Source: Ochrobactrum quorumnocens (GTDB lineage Bacteria > Pseudomonadota > Alphaproteobacteria > Rhizobiales > Rhizobiaceae). From it: a stretch of 64,000 nucleotides of DNA. The translations under genes and the position numbers were made by a program. Under the pieces are notes generated by a model, which ran no database searches, was not told the origin of the DNA, and was given only the letters and a program-made list of their open reading frames with translations. Within the stretch, counting starts at the first letter, position 1. Each line of letters begins with the position of its first letter. This document shows positions 43,260-51,516 of the stretch, in pieces. The stretch spans positions 558,001 to 622,000 of the forward strand of contig NZ_CP022603.1 of the NCBI RefSeq assembly GCF_002278035.1, written 5' to 3'.

Positions 43260-43607
43260 TCAGACCTTTAGCTTTGATCCATTTGCCTGCATCCAGCAGG
43301 CAAGTGAATCAAGCGTATTACGCAGGGTCTTGCCCAGAGCGGTAACCTCATATTCCACACGCGGTGGCATTTCTGGATAAACGACACGGGTAATCAACCC
43401 GCGCGTTTCAAACAGTCGGAGCTGCCGCGTAAGTTCCTTCTGAGTAATCGGTGCAACGGCACGTTGAAGCTCTCCAAAGCGAATGGGGCCATCCGTAACG
43501 ATCAACCGATAAAGGATCGGTATCGCCCATTTTCCAGCGATCAGGTTGACGAAATCCACCATGGGACACCGGCTGTTGGTAGATACGTCTACTGATAAGT
43601 CGCCCAT
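43260..43607 (-). CDS. HxlR-family transcriptional regulator
   Basis: 115 residues with GAGGCGGG before the ATG. The winged helix covers the protein: SRCPMVDFVNLIAGKWAIPIL (given as CPMVDFVNLIAGKWAIPIL), RFGELQRAVAPITQKELTRQLRLFETRGLI (shown by RFGELQRAV...ITQKELTRQL) and YEVTALGKTL. A Cys at residue 14 is in the usual position of the redox or aldehyde-sensing cysteine in this family. It is divergent from the SDR gene 130 bp away, a common regulator-target arrangement. Confidence 0.92.
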   Translation of the reverse strand: MGDLSVDVSTNSRCPMVDFVNLIAGKWAIPILYRLIVTDGPIRFGELQRAVAPITQKELTRQLRLFETRGLITRVVYPEMPPRVEYEVTALGKTLRNTLDSLACWMQANGSKLKV

Positions 43608-43645
43608 CAGCCCGCCTCGCGATATTGGAAAATTATTCCTTTAGT

Positions 43646-43656
43646 ACCAAATTGGT
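43646..43656. promoter_or_regulatory. Putative HxlR operator
   Basis: ACCAA-A-TTGGT, extended imperfectly to TAGTACCAA...GCCTA (43642-43661), lies between the divergent HxlR and SDR genes. HxlR-type regulators often bind such palindromes at the promoter of the adjacent oxidoreductase. Confidence 0.45.
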
Positions 43657-43737
43657 GCCTACTATACATTAGATACTAATGGACACAATGTCCTTTCTCC
43701 CAGAAGCGAAAATGCTTCGAATGAAGAAAGGTGAATT

Positions 43738-44487
43738 ATGGGTCGTCTCGAAGGAAAATACGCGCTCATCACGGGCGGAACGAGCGGTATCGGGCTTGAA
43801 ACTGCTAGACAATTTACCCTTGAAGGTGCAACGGTAGCCATCACCGGACGAAAGGCAGAAGGTTTGGAGACTGCTTCCCGCGTACTGCCTGAAAATGTCC
43901 TGAAAATCCAAAGCGATTCCGGCGATATTGTAGCACAGGAGCAGCTTGCACAGAAACTCCGGGAACAGTGGCCGCAACTTGATGTCCTTTACATAAATGC
44001 GGGCGACGTCACTCACAGCCCGCTTCAGGACTTTAATGAAGACGCCTACGACCGGCTGATGGCGACCAATCTGAAAGGTCCGTTCTTTCTGATCAAAGCA
44101 CTGCTACCACTTCTGGCCAATCCGTCATCAGTCATTCTGTGCGGATCAGCCAGCGCGCATATCGGTCTTCCGCAAAGCAGCGCCTATGGTGCGAGCAAAG
44201 CCGGGCTTCTGTCATTGGCACGCACCCTTTCCGGCGAATTAGTAGATCGCGGAATCCGTGTGAACGGCCTCAGCCCCGGCCCCACAGAAACACCAGCATT
44301 CGGCAAACTTGGGCTCGCGCCTGCGCAGGAAGAAATCTTACGCTCAGATATACGCAAACTCGTGCCAATCGGACGGATGGGTAAGCCTGTCGAACTCGCG
44401 AAAGCTGCGGTTTTTTTGGCGTCTGACGAATCCACTTTCGTCGTGGGATCAGAGATCCGGGTTGATGGCGGCGTGACCAATCTTTGA
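43738..44487 (+). CDS. Short-chain dehydrogenase/reductase
   Basis: 249 residues, AAAGG ribosome site. Classical SDR: cofactor motif TGGTSGIGLETA (about 12-23), NAG (YINAGDVT), catalytic Ser in ILCGSASAHIGLP and Y-x3-K in SAYGASKAG, closing with the C-terminal GGVTNL. The catalytic tetrad is complete. It is the likely target of the divergent HxlR regulator, which suggests a role against a reactive carbonyl or quinone. Substrate unknown. The hairpin GGCCGCATTG/CAATGCGGCC at 44506-44535 probably terminates it. Confidence 0.88.
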   Translation: MGRLEGKYALITGGTSGIGLETARQFTLEGATVAITGRKAEGLETASRVLPENVLKIQSDSGDIVAQEQLAQKLREQWPQLDVLYINAGDVTHSPLQDFNEDAYDRLMATNLKGPFFLIKALLPLLANPSSVILCGSASAHIGLPQSSAYGASKAGLLSLARTLSGELVDRGIRVNGLSPGPTETPAFGKLGLAPAQEEILRSDIRKLVPIGRMGKPVELAKAAVFLASDESTFVVGSEIRVDGGVTNL

Positions 44488-44505
44488 TTGCTCAATTAAC
44501 CGCAA

Positions 44506-44535
44506 GGCCGCATTGAAGCTGTTGACAATGCGGCC
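44506..44535. terminator. Hairpin after SDR gene
   Basis: Perfect 10-bp stem GGCCGCATTG/CAATGCGGCC with a 10-nt loop, 19 bp after the SDR stop. No T-run follows, so a rho-independent role is only possible. Confidence 0.55.
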
Positions 44536-44556
44536 TCGCAGGAATAGCAAAGCATC

Positions 44557-44607
44557 ATGATTAAAGCGCTCATCAACACCCGTTCTTATTACGCCCCGCT
44601 CATATAG
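44557..44607 (+). promoter_or_regulatory. Possible leader peptide with tandem tyrosines before the dehydrogenase gene
   Basis: A 16-codon frame MIKALINTRSYYAPLI ends at the first of two hairpins: CCGCT/AGCGG (about 44594-44611) and AACCGCTG/CAGCGGTT (44633-44654). AGCGG of the first can alternatively pair with CCGCT of the second. The following gene resembles an arogenate/prephenate dehydrogenase, so a Tyr-sensing attenuator is conceivable. The ribosome site (AGGA, 14 nt upstream) is distant. Confidence 0.3.
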
Positions 44608-44703
44608 CGGCGGGTTTGCTTTGTCATAGTTCAACCGCTGCATTGCCAGCGGTTTCGTATGAAGACAGTGCCTCTGGCGATGCTGCCATTCAGAGGTCAG
44701 TCC

Positions 44704-45471
44704 ATGTCTCGCGACAAAAATCATCAGCATAAAACAATCGGTATTATCGGCCTTGGTGCATTCGGGCAGCTTATTGCCCGCTACCTCAGCCCATATTTCC
44801 GGCTGTATGCTTATGACCCTGCCGCAGGGCTGGCTAACGTTGCTGGTGCTCTCTCCGTAACATTGACCTGCATAGAAGATGCAGCCCGCTGCGACGTCGT
44901 TATTCTGGCAACGCCCGTCTCAAATCTTGAGCCCGTCGTTGAAGCAATTGCGCCACATTTGCGGCCCGGCGCGCTCGTGATGGATGTGGGATCAGTGAAA
45001 GTCGGCCCAGCCAACGTGATGCTCAGAGGTCTGCCGGATAATGTGGATATTGTCGCCACGCATCCACTTTTTGGCCCGCAAAGCGCCAGCAATGGTATTG
45101 CCGGATTGAAGATTGCCATTTGTCCGGTTCGCGGCAAACAAGGGCCTCGCATTGGTGCATTCTTACGCAAGCATCTGGCGCTTGATGTCATCATGACCAC
45201 TCCAGAAGATCATGATCGCGATGCGGCCATGGTTCAGGGGCTGACGCATCTGATCGCAAAAGTGCTGGTGCAGATGGAGCCTCTGCCCACACGCATGACG
45301 ACCAGAAGCTTTGACCTGATCATGCAGGCGGTGGGCATGGTGCGCCACGATGCGCCGGAGGTTTTCCATGCCATCGAACGTGCAAATGATTTTGCGCCGC
45401 AAATTCGTCAGCGTTTTTTCGAACTGGCTGCTAATGTGAATGAAGAATTGAGCCGAGTCCCTCAATCATGA
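44704..45471 (+). CDS. Prephenate/arogenate dehydrogenase-family protein (TyrA-like)
   Basis: 255 residues from the ATG at 44704 (AGAGG upstream). Rossmann motif IGIIGLGAFGQLIARYL (about 12-28) with an acidic end of strand 2 (YAYDP), the ATPVSNLEPVVEAIAPHLRPGALVMDVGSVK stretch (shown by ATPVSNLE...MDVGSVK), ATHPLFGPQS with the catalytic His, and TPEDHDRDAAMVQGLTHLIAK (shown by DHDRDAAMVQGLTH), all as in TyrA-type dehydrogenases. It lacks the chorismate mutase domain and is shorter than typical TyrA, like plant-type arogenate dehydrogenases. Its stop overlaps the next frame, and a structured leader precedes it. Confidence 0.85.
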   Translation: MSRDKNHQHKTIGIIGLGAFGQLIARYLSPYFRLYAYDPAAGLANVAGALSVTLTCIEDAARCDVVILATPVSNLEPVVEAIAPHLRPGALVMDVGSVKVGPANVMLRGLPDNVDIVATHPLFGPQSASNGIAGLKIAICPVRGKQGPRIGAFLRKHLALDVIMTTPEDHDRDAAMVQGLTHLIAKVLVQMEPLPTRMTTRSFDLIMQAVGMVRHDAPEVFHAIERANDFAPQIRQRFFELAANVNEELSRVPQS

Positions 45472-45512
45472 CTCTGGTGTCGTGTTCAGAACCAATAATG
45501 GAAGTTGAAATC

Positions 45513-45860
45513 ATGAATCGCGATACGCTTTACCTTTTGCAGCCGGGTTTTGATGACCCGGCCTATCCCGGTCAAAAATTCTATTGCGAGCATTGCGCCC
45601 TGATGGAAGGTGTTCTGGCTTCATTTCCTGAACTCGGAAAAAATCTCGACATCAGGCACATAGCCTGGCCACGTCCGCGGCAAGAAGTCATCGCGCTTGT
45701 GGGGGAAGAAAACCAGTCGTTACCTTTGTTCATATTGACGAAAGGTAATCGCTCGGTCCATCAGACGGGTGAATATGGGGGCAATGCTTTTGTTTCTGAC
45801 AAGGATGCAATTCTCGCAGTGCTTTCTGAGCGGCATGGTTTTCCAAATCCACATCCGTAA
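45513..45860 (+). CDS. DUF3088 protein
   Basis: 115 residues from the ATG at 45513 (GGAAG upstream); the frame is open from 45468. The fold looks thioredoxin-like: DTLYLLQPGFDDPAYPGQKFYCEHCALMEG contains the C-x2-C pair (YCEHC), followed by LPLFILTKGN. The C-x2-C is unusual in lacking the WCGPC context. DUF3088 function is unknown. It is near, and possibly cotranscribed with, the TyrA-like and DUF523 genes (16-bp gaps). Confidence 0.75.
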   Translation: MNRDTLYLLQPGFDDPAYPGQKFYCEHCALMEGVLASFPELGKNLDIRHIAWPRPRQEVIALVGEENQSLPLFILTKGNRSVHQTGEYGGNAFVSDKDAILAVLSERHGFPNPHP

Positions 45861-45875
45861 CTAAAGGTTCAAGCC

Positions 45876-46370
45876 ATGAGCGGCAAAATACTGATCAGTG
45901 CCTGCCTCGCCGGGCATCCGGTCCGTTACAACGGATCGGCAAAACCGCTCGCACATCCGCTTGTCGATCAGTGGCGTGCTGAAGGACGGTTAGTGACGGT
46001 TTGCCCAGAAGTAATGGCAGGTTTCGGCGTGCCTCGCCTCCCCGCAGAAATTGCAGCAGGAGACGATGGCGAGGCAGTACTTTCAAGCCACGGTCGTGTT
46101 ATTGAAGAAAATGGGGGCGATGTCACCGCACAATTCGTCGCTGGCGCTCAAGCAGCGCTTGCCGTGGCACGAGCAAACGATTGCCGTTTTGCTCTATTGA
46201 TTGATGGCAGCCCATCCTGTGGCAGTCGCTCGATCTATGACGGCAAATTCATCGGCCAAAAACATTTCGCAGCCGGTGTCACTGCCACACTTCTTCGCAG
46301 CCACGGATTAGAAGTATTCGCCGATTCAGAGAATGAAGACCTTGGCATTCGTCTTCAAGCTTTAACTTAA
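45876..46370 (+). CDS. DUF523 protein
   Basis: 164 residues. The DUF523 pattern is complete: ISACLAGHPVRYNG near the N terminus (first Cys at about 9), VCPEVMAGFGVPRLPAEI, and LIDGSPSCGSRSIYDG with the second conserved Cys pair, then FIGQKHFAAGVTATLLRSHG. The conserved cysteines suggest metal or sulfur chemistry; homologues include a partner of TudS-type thiouracil desulfidase proteins. It ends convergently overlapping the LysR gene by 9 bp. Confidence 0.85.
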   Translation: MSGKILISACLAGHPVRYNGSAKPLAHPLVDQWRAEGRLVTVCPEVMAGFGVPRLPAEIAAGDDGEAVLSSHGRVIEENGGDVTAQFVAGAQAALAVARANDCRFALLIDGSPSCGSRSIYDGKFIGQKHFAAGVTATLLRSHGLEVFADSENEDLGIRLQALT

Positions 46371-47243
46371 CTCGCCCAAAATCCATTCACGGAAGGCGCG
46401 GACTTTAGGCATATTCTTTCGCGCCTTTGGGTAAACCAGCCAATAGGCCCTTCCGTCATCGCAGAGAAGGTCAAAGGGTTGAATCAATTGCCCTGATGCC
46501 AATTCAGCAGTATGGAATGCAGGTGTTAGGATGCCCACGCCCTGCCCGGCAGCGGCTGCACGCCCTTCGAGGTGCTGAGCGCCATAACGGCTGAATGCAT
46601 TGCCCTTTATTTCCGGGTTTTCAATTCCGGCAGCCTCGTACCAGATTTTCCACCATGGATCCGTTGGATCTACCGCGCGCAGACGCAACAGATCGGCAGG
46701 TTCGTTAATTCCTCCCACCGACTCCATAAGCTTCGGGCTGAGCATCGGCGAGAATTGCGCCTTAATGAGTTCATGCGAGATCATACCCGGCCAATCACCT
46801 CTTCCGCTGCGAATAGCCATATCGATATTCGACGTCGAGAAGTCGACCATATCATTGGACGTATCCAACCGCACCGCGAGCGAAGGATGCTTCATCTGAA
46901 ACGACCCCAACCGCTGCACAAGCCAGTTTGACGCGAAGGTGACGACAGCGCTGATCGTCAGAACGCCCTGCGTGTCTTCACGCGCCGATGCGAATGCCGT
47001 CCGCATGGCTTCGAAGGCTTCATTGATGGCAGGAGCAAGACGCACGCCCAATTCGGTCAGTTCCACCTGGCGCGGCTTGCGCAGAAACAGCGGCGCGCCG
47101 ACACGCTCTTCCAGCAATTTTATCTGATAGCTGACGGCAGCCTGAGTCATTCCAAGCTCTTCCGCAGCACGCGTAAAGCTTGCATGGCGGGAAGCGGATT
47201 CAAAAACGCGAATAGCTGAGAGCGGCGGCAGGGGCGACGTCAT
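46362..47243 (-). CDS. LysR-family regulator, GcvA/AmpR-like
   Basis: 293 residues from the ATG at 47243; an ATG at 47270 is an alternative. N-terminal helix-turn-helix: LSAIRVFESASRHASFTRAAEELGMTQAAVSYQIKLLEERVG (shown as RHASFTRAAEELGMTQAAVSY) with FLRKPRQVELTELG. The C-terminal effector domain has the GcvA-group features VRLDTSNDMVDF, SNIDMAIRSGRGDWPG, and CD at the late residues. Group members regulate amino-acid and beta-lactam related genes. It is divergent from a small DUF1127 gene. Effector unknown. Confidence 0.9.
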   Translation of the reverse strand: MTSPLPPLSAIRVFESASRHASFTRAAEELGMTQAAVSYQIKLLEERVGAPLFLRKPRQVELTELGVRLAPAINEAFEAMRTAFASAREDTQGVLTISAVVTFASNWLVQRLGSFQMKHPSLAVRLDTSNDMVDFSTSNIDMAIRSGRGDWPGMISHELIKAQFSPMLSPKLMESVGGINEPADLLRLRAVDPTDPWWKIWYEAAGIENPEIKGNAFSRYGAQHLEGRAAAAGQGVGILTPAFHTAELASGQLIQPFDLLCDDGRAYWLVYPKARKNMPKVRAFREWILGELS

Positions 47244-47382
47244 AATACATAAGTTCTCCTTATGCATCATAATCGACGTTCAATTGGAAAACAACGCGTT
47301 TTTCCGTCATAACTATAGGCACAGTTTAACCGACAGCCCAGCCTCCCACTAGGCTCTAAGCTCAGAAAAATCGAGATTGACC

Positions 47383-47604
47383 ATGCGTGATGTTGAGATC
47401 AACTCATCAGCGATTGCCGTTGTTTGCCCTGAAAAAATAGCGTCGTCCGGCCTGCGTGCGTGGATTGCAGGTTTGTTCAAGCGGAAGCCGAGCCATTACG
47501 TCATCAGCGAAAATTCGCCGGAATATCTGCTGCGCGATGTAGGCATCAAAGAGGGACGACCACCCCGCTTTGACCGTGCCGGACACAAACTGCCTGAATG
47601 GTGA
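47383..47604 (+). CDS. DUF1127-like small protein
   Basis: 73 residues from the ATG at 47383 (a TTG 6 nt earlier is less likely). The C-terminal half resembles the DUF1127 module, with SPEYLLRDVGIKEGRPPRFDRAG in place of the usual LRDIGL-x-R motif. Proteins of this type can bind RNA and influence phosphate or carbon metabolism in related alphaproteobacteria. It is divergent from the LysR gene. A palindromic repeat starts right after its stop. Confidence 0.6.
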   Translation: MRDVEINSSAIAVVCPEKIASSGLRAWIAGLFKRKPSHYVISENSPEYLLRDVGIKEGRPPRFDRAGHKLPEW

Positions 47605-47673
47605 AAGTTACCTGTTTTTACGCATTATCCTACGCAAAACCGCTTCGCACTTTTGCTGGAAATGCTTTTAGCC
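47605..47673. repeat. Palindromic repeat fragment (opposite orientation)
   Basis: On the minus strand it reads AAAAGCATTTCCAGCAAAAG, then GCGAAGCGGTTTTGCG and GCGTAAAAACAG, matching the units at 20777, 26909 and 43147. It overlaps the final bases of the neighbouring GntR gene (47668). Confidence 0.7.
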
Positions 47674-48333
47674 ACTAACCACCGCAAAGCCACGCGCTTT
47701 CAGGCCCCGCCGGTCTTCGCGCAGATTACCGATCAGGCGCGACCGGCTTCCGCCAAGATGCAATGTCATCAAAGCCATGGCTTGAGACGCGTTTCCTTCT
47801 CGCACCGCATCAAGAATTGCACGATGCTGCTGCCATGCGCAAGCTAGCGCGTCCGCATCTCGCACTTCTAGCCAGCGTGCCCGTGAAAGCCGTTGCATGG
47901 CATCGCGAACACCACGGTTTAGAAATTCATTGCCTGAAAGTCGCGCAAGTTCGATATGGAAATCCATGCCCACACGATGCCATTTCTCGCGTGCGCTCGC
48001 GGCATCGCAACTATTGAGCATTTCAGCAATTGCCTCAACACCACTGCGATCTTCCAATGCGCAAGTAACTTTCAGAGCCGCAATTTCGAGCGCCTCGCGA
48101 TAGACGCCGATCTGCTCAATCTCCGCAAGATTGATCGGTGAAACAGTCCAGCCGCGCCCTTCCCTTCCGACGAGCCCTTCGGCTTCAAGACGTAAGAGTG
48201 CAGCACGGATAGGCGTGCGCGATGCATTGAACTGCGCTTCGATCCAGCGTTCGGTCAGCCGTTCGCCCGGCCCCAGCTCAAGCCCGAGGATCAAATCGCG
48301 AAGCTGTTCTTCGACTTGCCGCATCTGTGACAT
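47668..48333 (-). CDS. FCD-type GntR transcriptional regulator
   Basis: 221 residues from the ATG at 48333, chosen because GAGGG precedes it by 4 nt; longer starts at 48390 and 48498 run into the promoter region. Winged helix at the N terminus (LRDLILGLELGPGERLTERWIEAQFNASRTPIRAAL, shown by ERWIEAQFNASRTPIRAAL) and the FCD domain with the His-containing DFHIELARLSGN and AWQQHRAILDAVREG. It is divergent from the MFS gene, with an 8-bp palindrome between them, so it probably represses that exporter. Ligand unknown. Confidence 0.9.
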   Translation of the reverse strand: MSQMRQVEEQLRDLILGLELGPGERLTERWIEAQFNASRTPIRAALLRLEAEGLVGREGRGWTVSPINLAEIEQIGVYREALEIAALKVTCALEDRSGVEAIAEMLNSCDAASAREKWHRVGMDFHIELARLSGNEFLNRGVRDAMQRLSRARWLEVRDADALACAWQQHRAILDAVREGNASQAMALMTLHLGGSRSRLIGNLREDRRGLKARGFAVVSG

Positions 48334-48394
48334 TGGACCCTCGATAATTCTGGCGAACGGCTGATTGACAAGCCACTGCGACAGGCGCATGTGT

Positions 48395-48426
48395 GTATTC
48401 CAATTTGGTATCCCAAAATGGAATAC
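48395..48426. promoter_or_regulatory. Putative operator between GntR and MFS genes
   Basis: GTATTCCA and TGGAATAC are exact inverted arms with a 16-nt spacer that itself contains TTGGTATCCCAAAA. The position, 35 bp before the MFS start and 62 bp before the chosen GntR start, suits a shared operator. Confidence 0.5.
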
Positions 48427-48460
48427 AAAGCAATCATATCTAATTTCAACGGAACAGAGC

Positions 48461-49729
48461 ATGCGTACCCAGCCGGCCGAATACGGCAGCAAGGCCACAA
48501 CACAATCGCCAGCCGCGATTGCAAATGACGAGAACCAGGAACGCTATTGGAAGCAGAACCTTGTTATCTGCCTCGTCGGTTCCTTCACGACACTCGTAGC
48601 CATGTCGCTGCTTCTGCCGTTTCTTCCGCTTTATGTGGAGCAACTGGGCGTCGTTGATCATGCCGCAATCGTGCAATGGTCGGGCATCGCCTATGGTGCG
48701 ACGTTTCTGGCTGCAGCAATTGTCGCCCCATTCTGGGGCAGACTTGGCGACCGTTATGGCCGAAAACTGATGCTGATCCGCGCAAGCCTCGGCATGGCGA
48801 TTGCCATGTCTTTGATGGGAATGGTTACAGATATCTGGCAACTTGTGGCCCTGCGGTTGTTCGTCGGCATTGCGGGCGGCTACTCGTCGGGTTCGATGAT
48901 CCTTGTCGCCACGCAAACGCCAAAAGACAAAACTGGTTGGGCGCTGGGCGCCCTTTCTGCGGGCATTATGGGCGGCAATCTGGCTGGCCCTTTGCTCGGC
49001 GGTGCGCTACCGCCATTGATCGGTATTCGTGCGACTTTCTGGTTGGCGGGCAGCGTGATTTTTCTCACCTTCCTGGCCACTACATTTCTGATCCGTGAGG
49101 AACGGAAACCACCCAAGCGCAGCAAGGAACAGAAACAAGAATCTGTCTGGTCCGCCATTCCAGATCGCAAACCGATCATCGCCATGCTCGCGACAGGCAT
49201 GCTGTTGATGTTCGCAAATATGTCGATCGAACCGATCATCACAGTCTATGTCATGCAATTGATGGACGACCAGACCAAAGTGACGCTGATTTCCGGCGTG
49301 GTAATGGCTGTCGCGGCACTCGGCAGCATCCTGTCTGCCTCCAGGCTTGGCCGTCTGGCAGACCGTATCGGCCACACACGCGTCATCATCGGTGCACTGA
49401 CGATCGCAGCCCTCCTGCTGATCCCGCAAGCCTTCGTCACGCAAGCCTGGCAGCTGATTGGCCTGCGCTTTCTGATGGGCTTGGCATTGGGTGGTCTTCT
49501 GCCCTGTATCAGCAGCGTCATCCGACACAATGTTCCCGACCGGGTCGCAGGCAGTGTGCTCGGGCTTTCAGTTTCGGCGCAGTATGTGGGTCAGGTCGCA
49601 GGTCCCGTTGCTGGCGGGTTTATCGGCGGTCGCTTTGGAATGCCCGCAGTATTCCTCTGCACATGCGCGCTCATGGGGGCAGGAGCAATTTATAACTGGG
49701 GTGTTCTGAGAAAAGCTTCACAGAATTGA
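48461..49729 (+). CDS. MFS multidrug/drug-resistance transporter (MdtG-like)
   Basis: 422 residues from the ATG at 48461 (GGAAC ribosome site), 12 membrane helices. Motif A is WGRLGDRYGRKLMLIRAS after helix 2 and a second copy is RLGRLADRIGHTRVII. Helix-5 motif C is represented by GIMGGNLAGPLLGGALP. These place it in the DHA1 12-helix drug:proton antiporters, close to MdtG. Substrate unknown. It is probably controlled by the divergent GntR regulator. Confidence 0.9.
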   Translation: MRTQPAEYGSKATTQSPAAIANDENQERYWKQNLVICLVGSFTTLVAMSLLLPFLPLYVEQLGVVDHAAIVQWSGIAYGATFLAAAIVAPFWGRLGDRYGRKLMLIRASLGMAIAMSLMGMVTDIWQLVALRLFVGIAGGYSSGSMILVATQTPKDKTGWALGALSAGIMGGNLAGPLLGGALPPLIGIRATFWLAGSVIFLTFLATTFLIREERKPPKRSKEQKQESVWSAIPDRKPIIAMLATGMLLMFANMSIEPIITVYVMQLMDDQTKVTLISGVVMAVAALGSILSASRLGRLADRIGHTRVIIGALTIAALLLIPQAFVTQAWQLIGLRFLMGLALGGLLPCISSVIRHNVPDRVAGSVLGLSVSAQYVGQVAGPVAGGFIGGRFGMPAVFLCTCALMGAGAIYNWGVLRKASQN

Positions 49730-49778
49730 TGCATGAGGGCGATAGTTACCCTCATTCCGCGATTCTTTGAGACAAGCC

Positions 49779-50429
49779 ATGACGACACATCTTTTTGCGC
49801 CCCATGATGTTCTTGCAGCCAAGCTTTTGCCACACGCACTCGACAGCCATGAGGATGGATCACATGATCTGTCTCACCTTACTCGCGTATGGAAAAATGC
49901 GGCCCTCATTCAGCAGACAGAGGGCGGAGACGCAGAAATATTATGCGCAGCCGCCCTTATGCATGATTGCGTGAGCGTAGAGAAAAATTCACCTGAGCGT
50001 CACCTTGCCTCGCGCTTAGCTGCCGAAAAAGCAACCAGCCTGCTGCGTGAACTTAGTTGGAGTGAAGAACGGATCGCAGCAACAGCGCATGCAATTGAGG
50101 CACATAGCTTCTCAGCCAATATCGAGCCACGCACTGTTGAGGCTAAGATCTTACAAGATGCGGACCGGCTCGATGCTATCGGTGTCATTGGAGCAGCACG
50201 CTGCTTTTACATCGCAGGCCGTATGGGCAGCGCGCTTTATGATTGGCAAGACCCGAAGGCGAAAAGCCGCCCACTTGATGACAAACGTTATGCGCTTGAT
50301 CACTTCCGAGCCAAATTGTTCAAGCTTGCTTCCGGATTCAAAACAGAAACGGCAAGCCGCATGGCTACGGAGCGCCATGAAAAGCTGGAGGCTATATTCA
50401 ACGATTTCCTGTGTGAAGCAGGCAGTTAG
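49779..50429 (+). CDS. HD-domain phosphohydrolase
   Basis: 216 residues from the ATG at 49779. HD motif residues are SHDLSHLTRVWKNA (first His), CAAALMHDCVSV (HD pair at about 70) and a late DADRLDAIGVIG. The HD order and size match the YedJ/YpgQ-type uncharacterised phosphohydrolases, which act on nucleotides. The stop codon TAG at 50427-50429 is the left end of a palindromic element. Confidence 0.85.
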   Translation: MTTHLFAPHDVLAAKLLPHALDSHEDGSHDLSHLTRVWKNAALIQQTEGGDAEILCAAALMHDCVSVEKNSPERHLASRLAAEKATSLLRELSWSEERIAATAHAIEAHSFSANIEPRTVEAKILQDADRLDAIGVIGAARCFYIAGRMGSALYDWQDPKAKSRPLDDKRYALDHFRAKLFKLASGFKTETASRMATERHEKLEAIFNDFLCEAGS

Positions 50430-50525
50430 AGCGCCGATCTGGTTGGATCAGATCGGCGCTCTAACAGTTTGTTTTAACACGCATATTTGTCCGAAAACCG
50501 TTTCACGCTTTAGCTATGCGCTCTA
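50427..50525. repeat. 99-bp palindromic element supplying two stop codons
   Basis: Ends TAGAGCGC and GCGCTCTA. Left part: hairpin GCGCCGATCTG/CAGATCGGCGC. Right part: GCATATTTGTCCGAAAACCG, as at 34402. The first TAG is the stop of the HD gene on the plus strand, and the last CTA is the stop (TAG) of the convergent SDR gene on the minus strand. Confidence 0.9.
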
Positions 50526-51272
50526 AATCGAATAACCGCCATCAACGCTGAGTGCTGTTCCCGTAATCATCGATGATGCATCCGACGCCAGGAAAAGCGC
50601 TGCTTCCGCAATGTCTCCAGGTTTGGAGAAACGGCCAAACGGGATCGTGCCTTTCAGGCTCTCGCGTGCCGCGGGGGTGTCTTCTGCGAGAAACATCCCT
50701 AAAGCTTCGCCGTCGCTTTCAGCGGGGCAAATACAGTTGACGCGAATATTTTTTTCGGCGAGTTCCAGCGCCATCGCCTTGGTCGCGCTTACAACCCAGC
50801 CTTTGGACGCCGCAAACCACGTAAGACCTTTGCGCGGACGATTGGCCATTGCAGATGCAGTGTTGATGATCACGCCGCTGCCCTGATGCTCCATGATTGG
50901 CACGACCAGCAGCGTCGAATGGTAGATCGCCTTCATGTTGACCGCATTGATGAGATCAAACGCGTGCTCATCCACTTCCGTCAAAGGCATATTGCGATGC
51001 GTGAAACCCGCATTGTTGACCATGATATCGATGCGACCGAACTTATCAAAAGCCGCACGTGCCAGCCGTTCCATATCATCCTTGCGTGACACATCAGCCT
51101 GCACGGACAACGCATCTTTGCCGATATCGGCAAGTTCGTCTTCCAGGCGTTTCACATTCACATCGGCCAGCACAACCTTGGCGCCCTCAGCTGCAAAGCG
51201 GCGCGCTATGGCAGAACCGAAACCAGATCCAGCACCTGTGATAATCGCAACCTTGTCCTGCAGCCTCTTCAT
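50523..51272 (-). CDS. SDR-family protein with catalytic Tyr replaced by Phe
   Basis: 249 residues, AAGGAG ribosome site. The SDR fold is complete: TGAGSGFGSAIA (12-23), NNAG (86-89), VIINTAS with S140, GGYSI at the end. But the Y-x3-K motif reads F153-A-A-S-K157, where F153 is encoded TTT (one base from TAT). The rest of the tetrad is present. The fold suggests a 3-oxoacyl or polyol dehydrogenase relative (GlcDH/FabG-like). It could be inactive or use another base, and the codon should be confirmed. It ends in the palindromic element above. Confidence 0.85.
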   Translation of the reverse strand: MKRLQDKVAIITGAGSGFGSAIARRFAAEGAKVVLADVNVKRLEDELADIGKDALSVQADVSRKDDMERLARAAFDKFGRIDIMVNNAGFTHRNMPLTEVDEHAFDLINAVNMKAIYHSTLLVVPIMEHQGSGVIINTASAMANRPRKGLTWFAASKGWVVSATKAMALELAEKNIRVNCICPAESDGEALGMFLAEDTPAARESLKGTIPFGRFSKPGDIAEAALFLASDASSMITGTALSVDGGYSI

Positions 51273-51516
51273 GTCATTCTCCTTTTGCGGATGTAGGATA
51301 TGATCCGCCCGTCAAATCAGTAAAAACTTTGTTCAGCACTGCTGTGTTCATGCCTGAATATGGCTCTATGTTGAACATGTCATCTATGCATATGCGGTTA
51401 ACCGAGATGCAAAGACAGCTGTAATTGGCAACATTCGCGAGAATGTTACATTGGATGGTTGAATTTAAATCGATTAGATTATAGACAGAGGCTGTACGAA
51501 AATCGCATTCTGCTAT

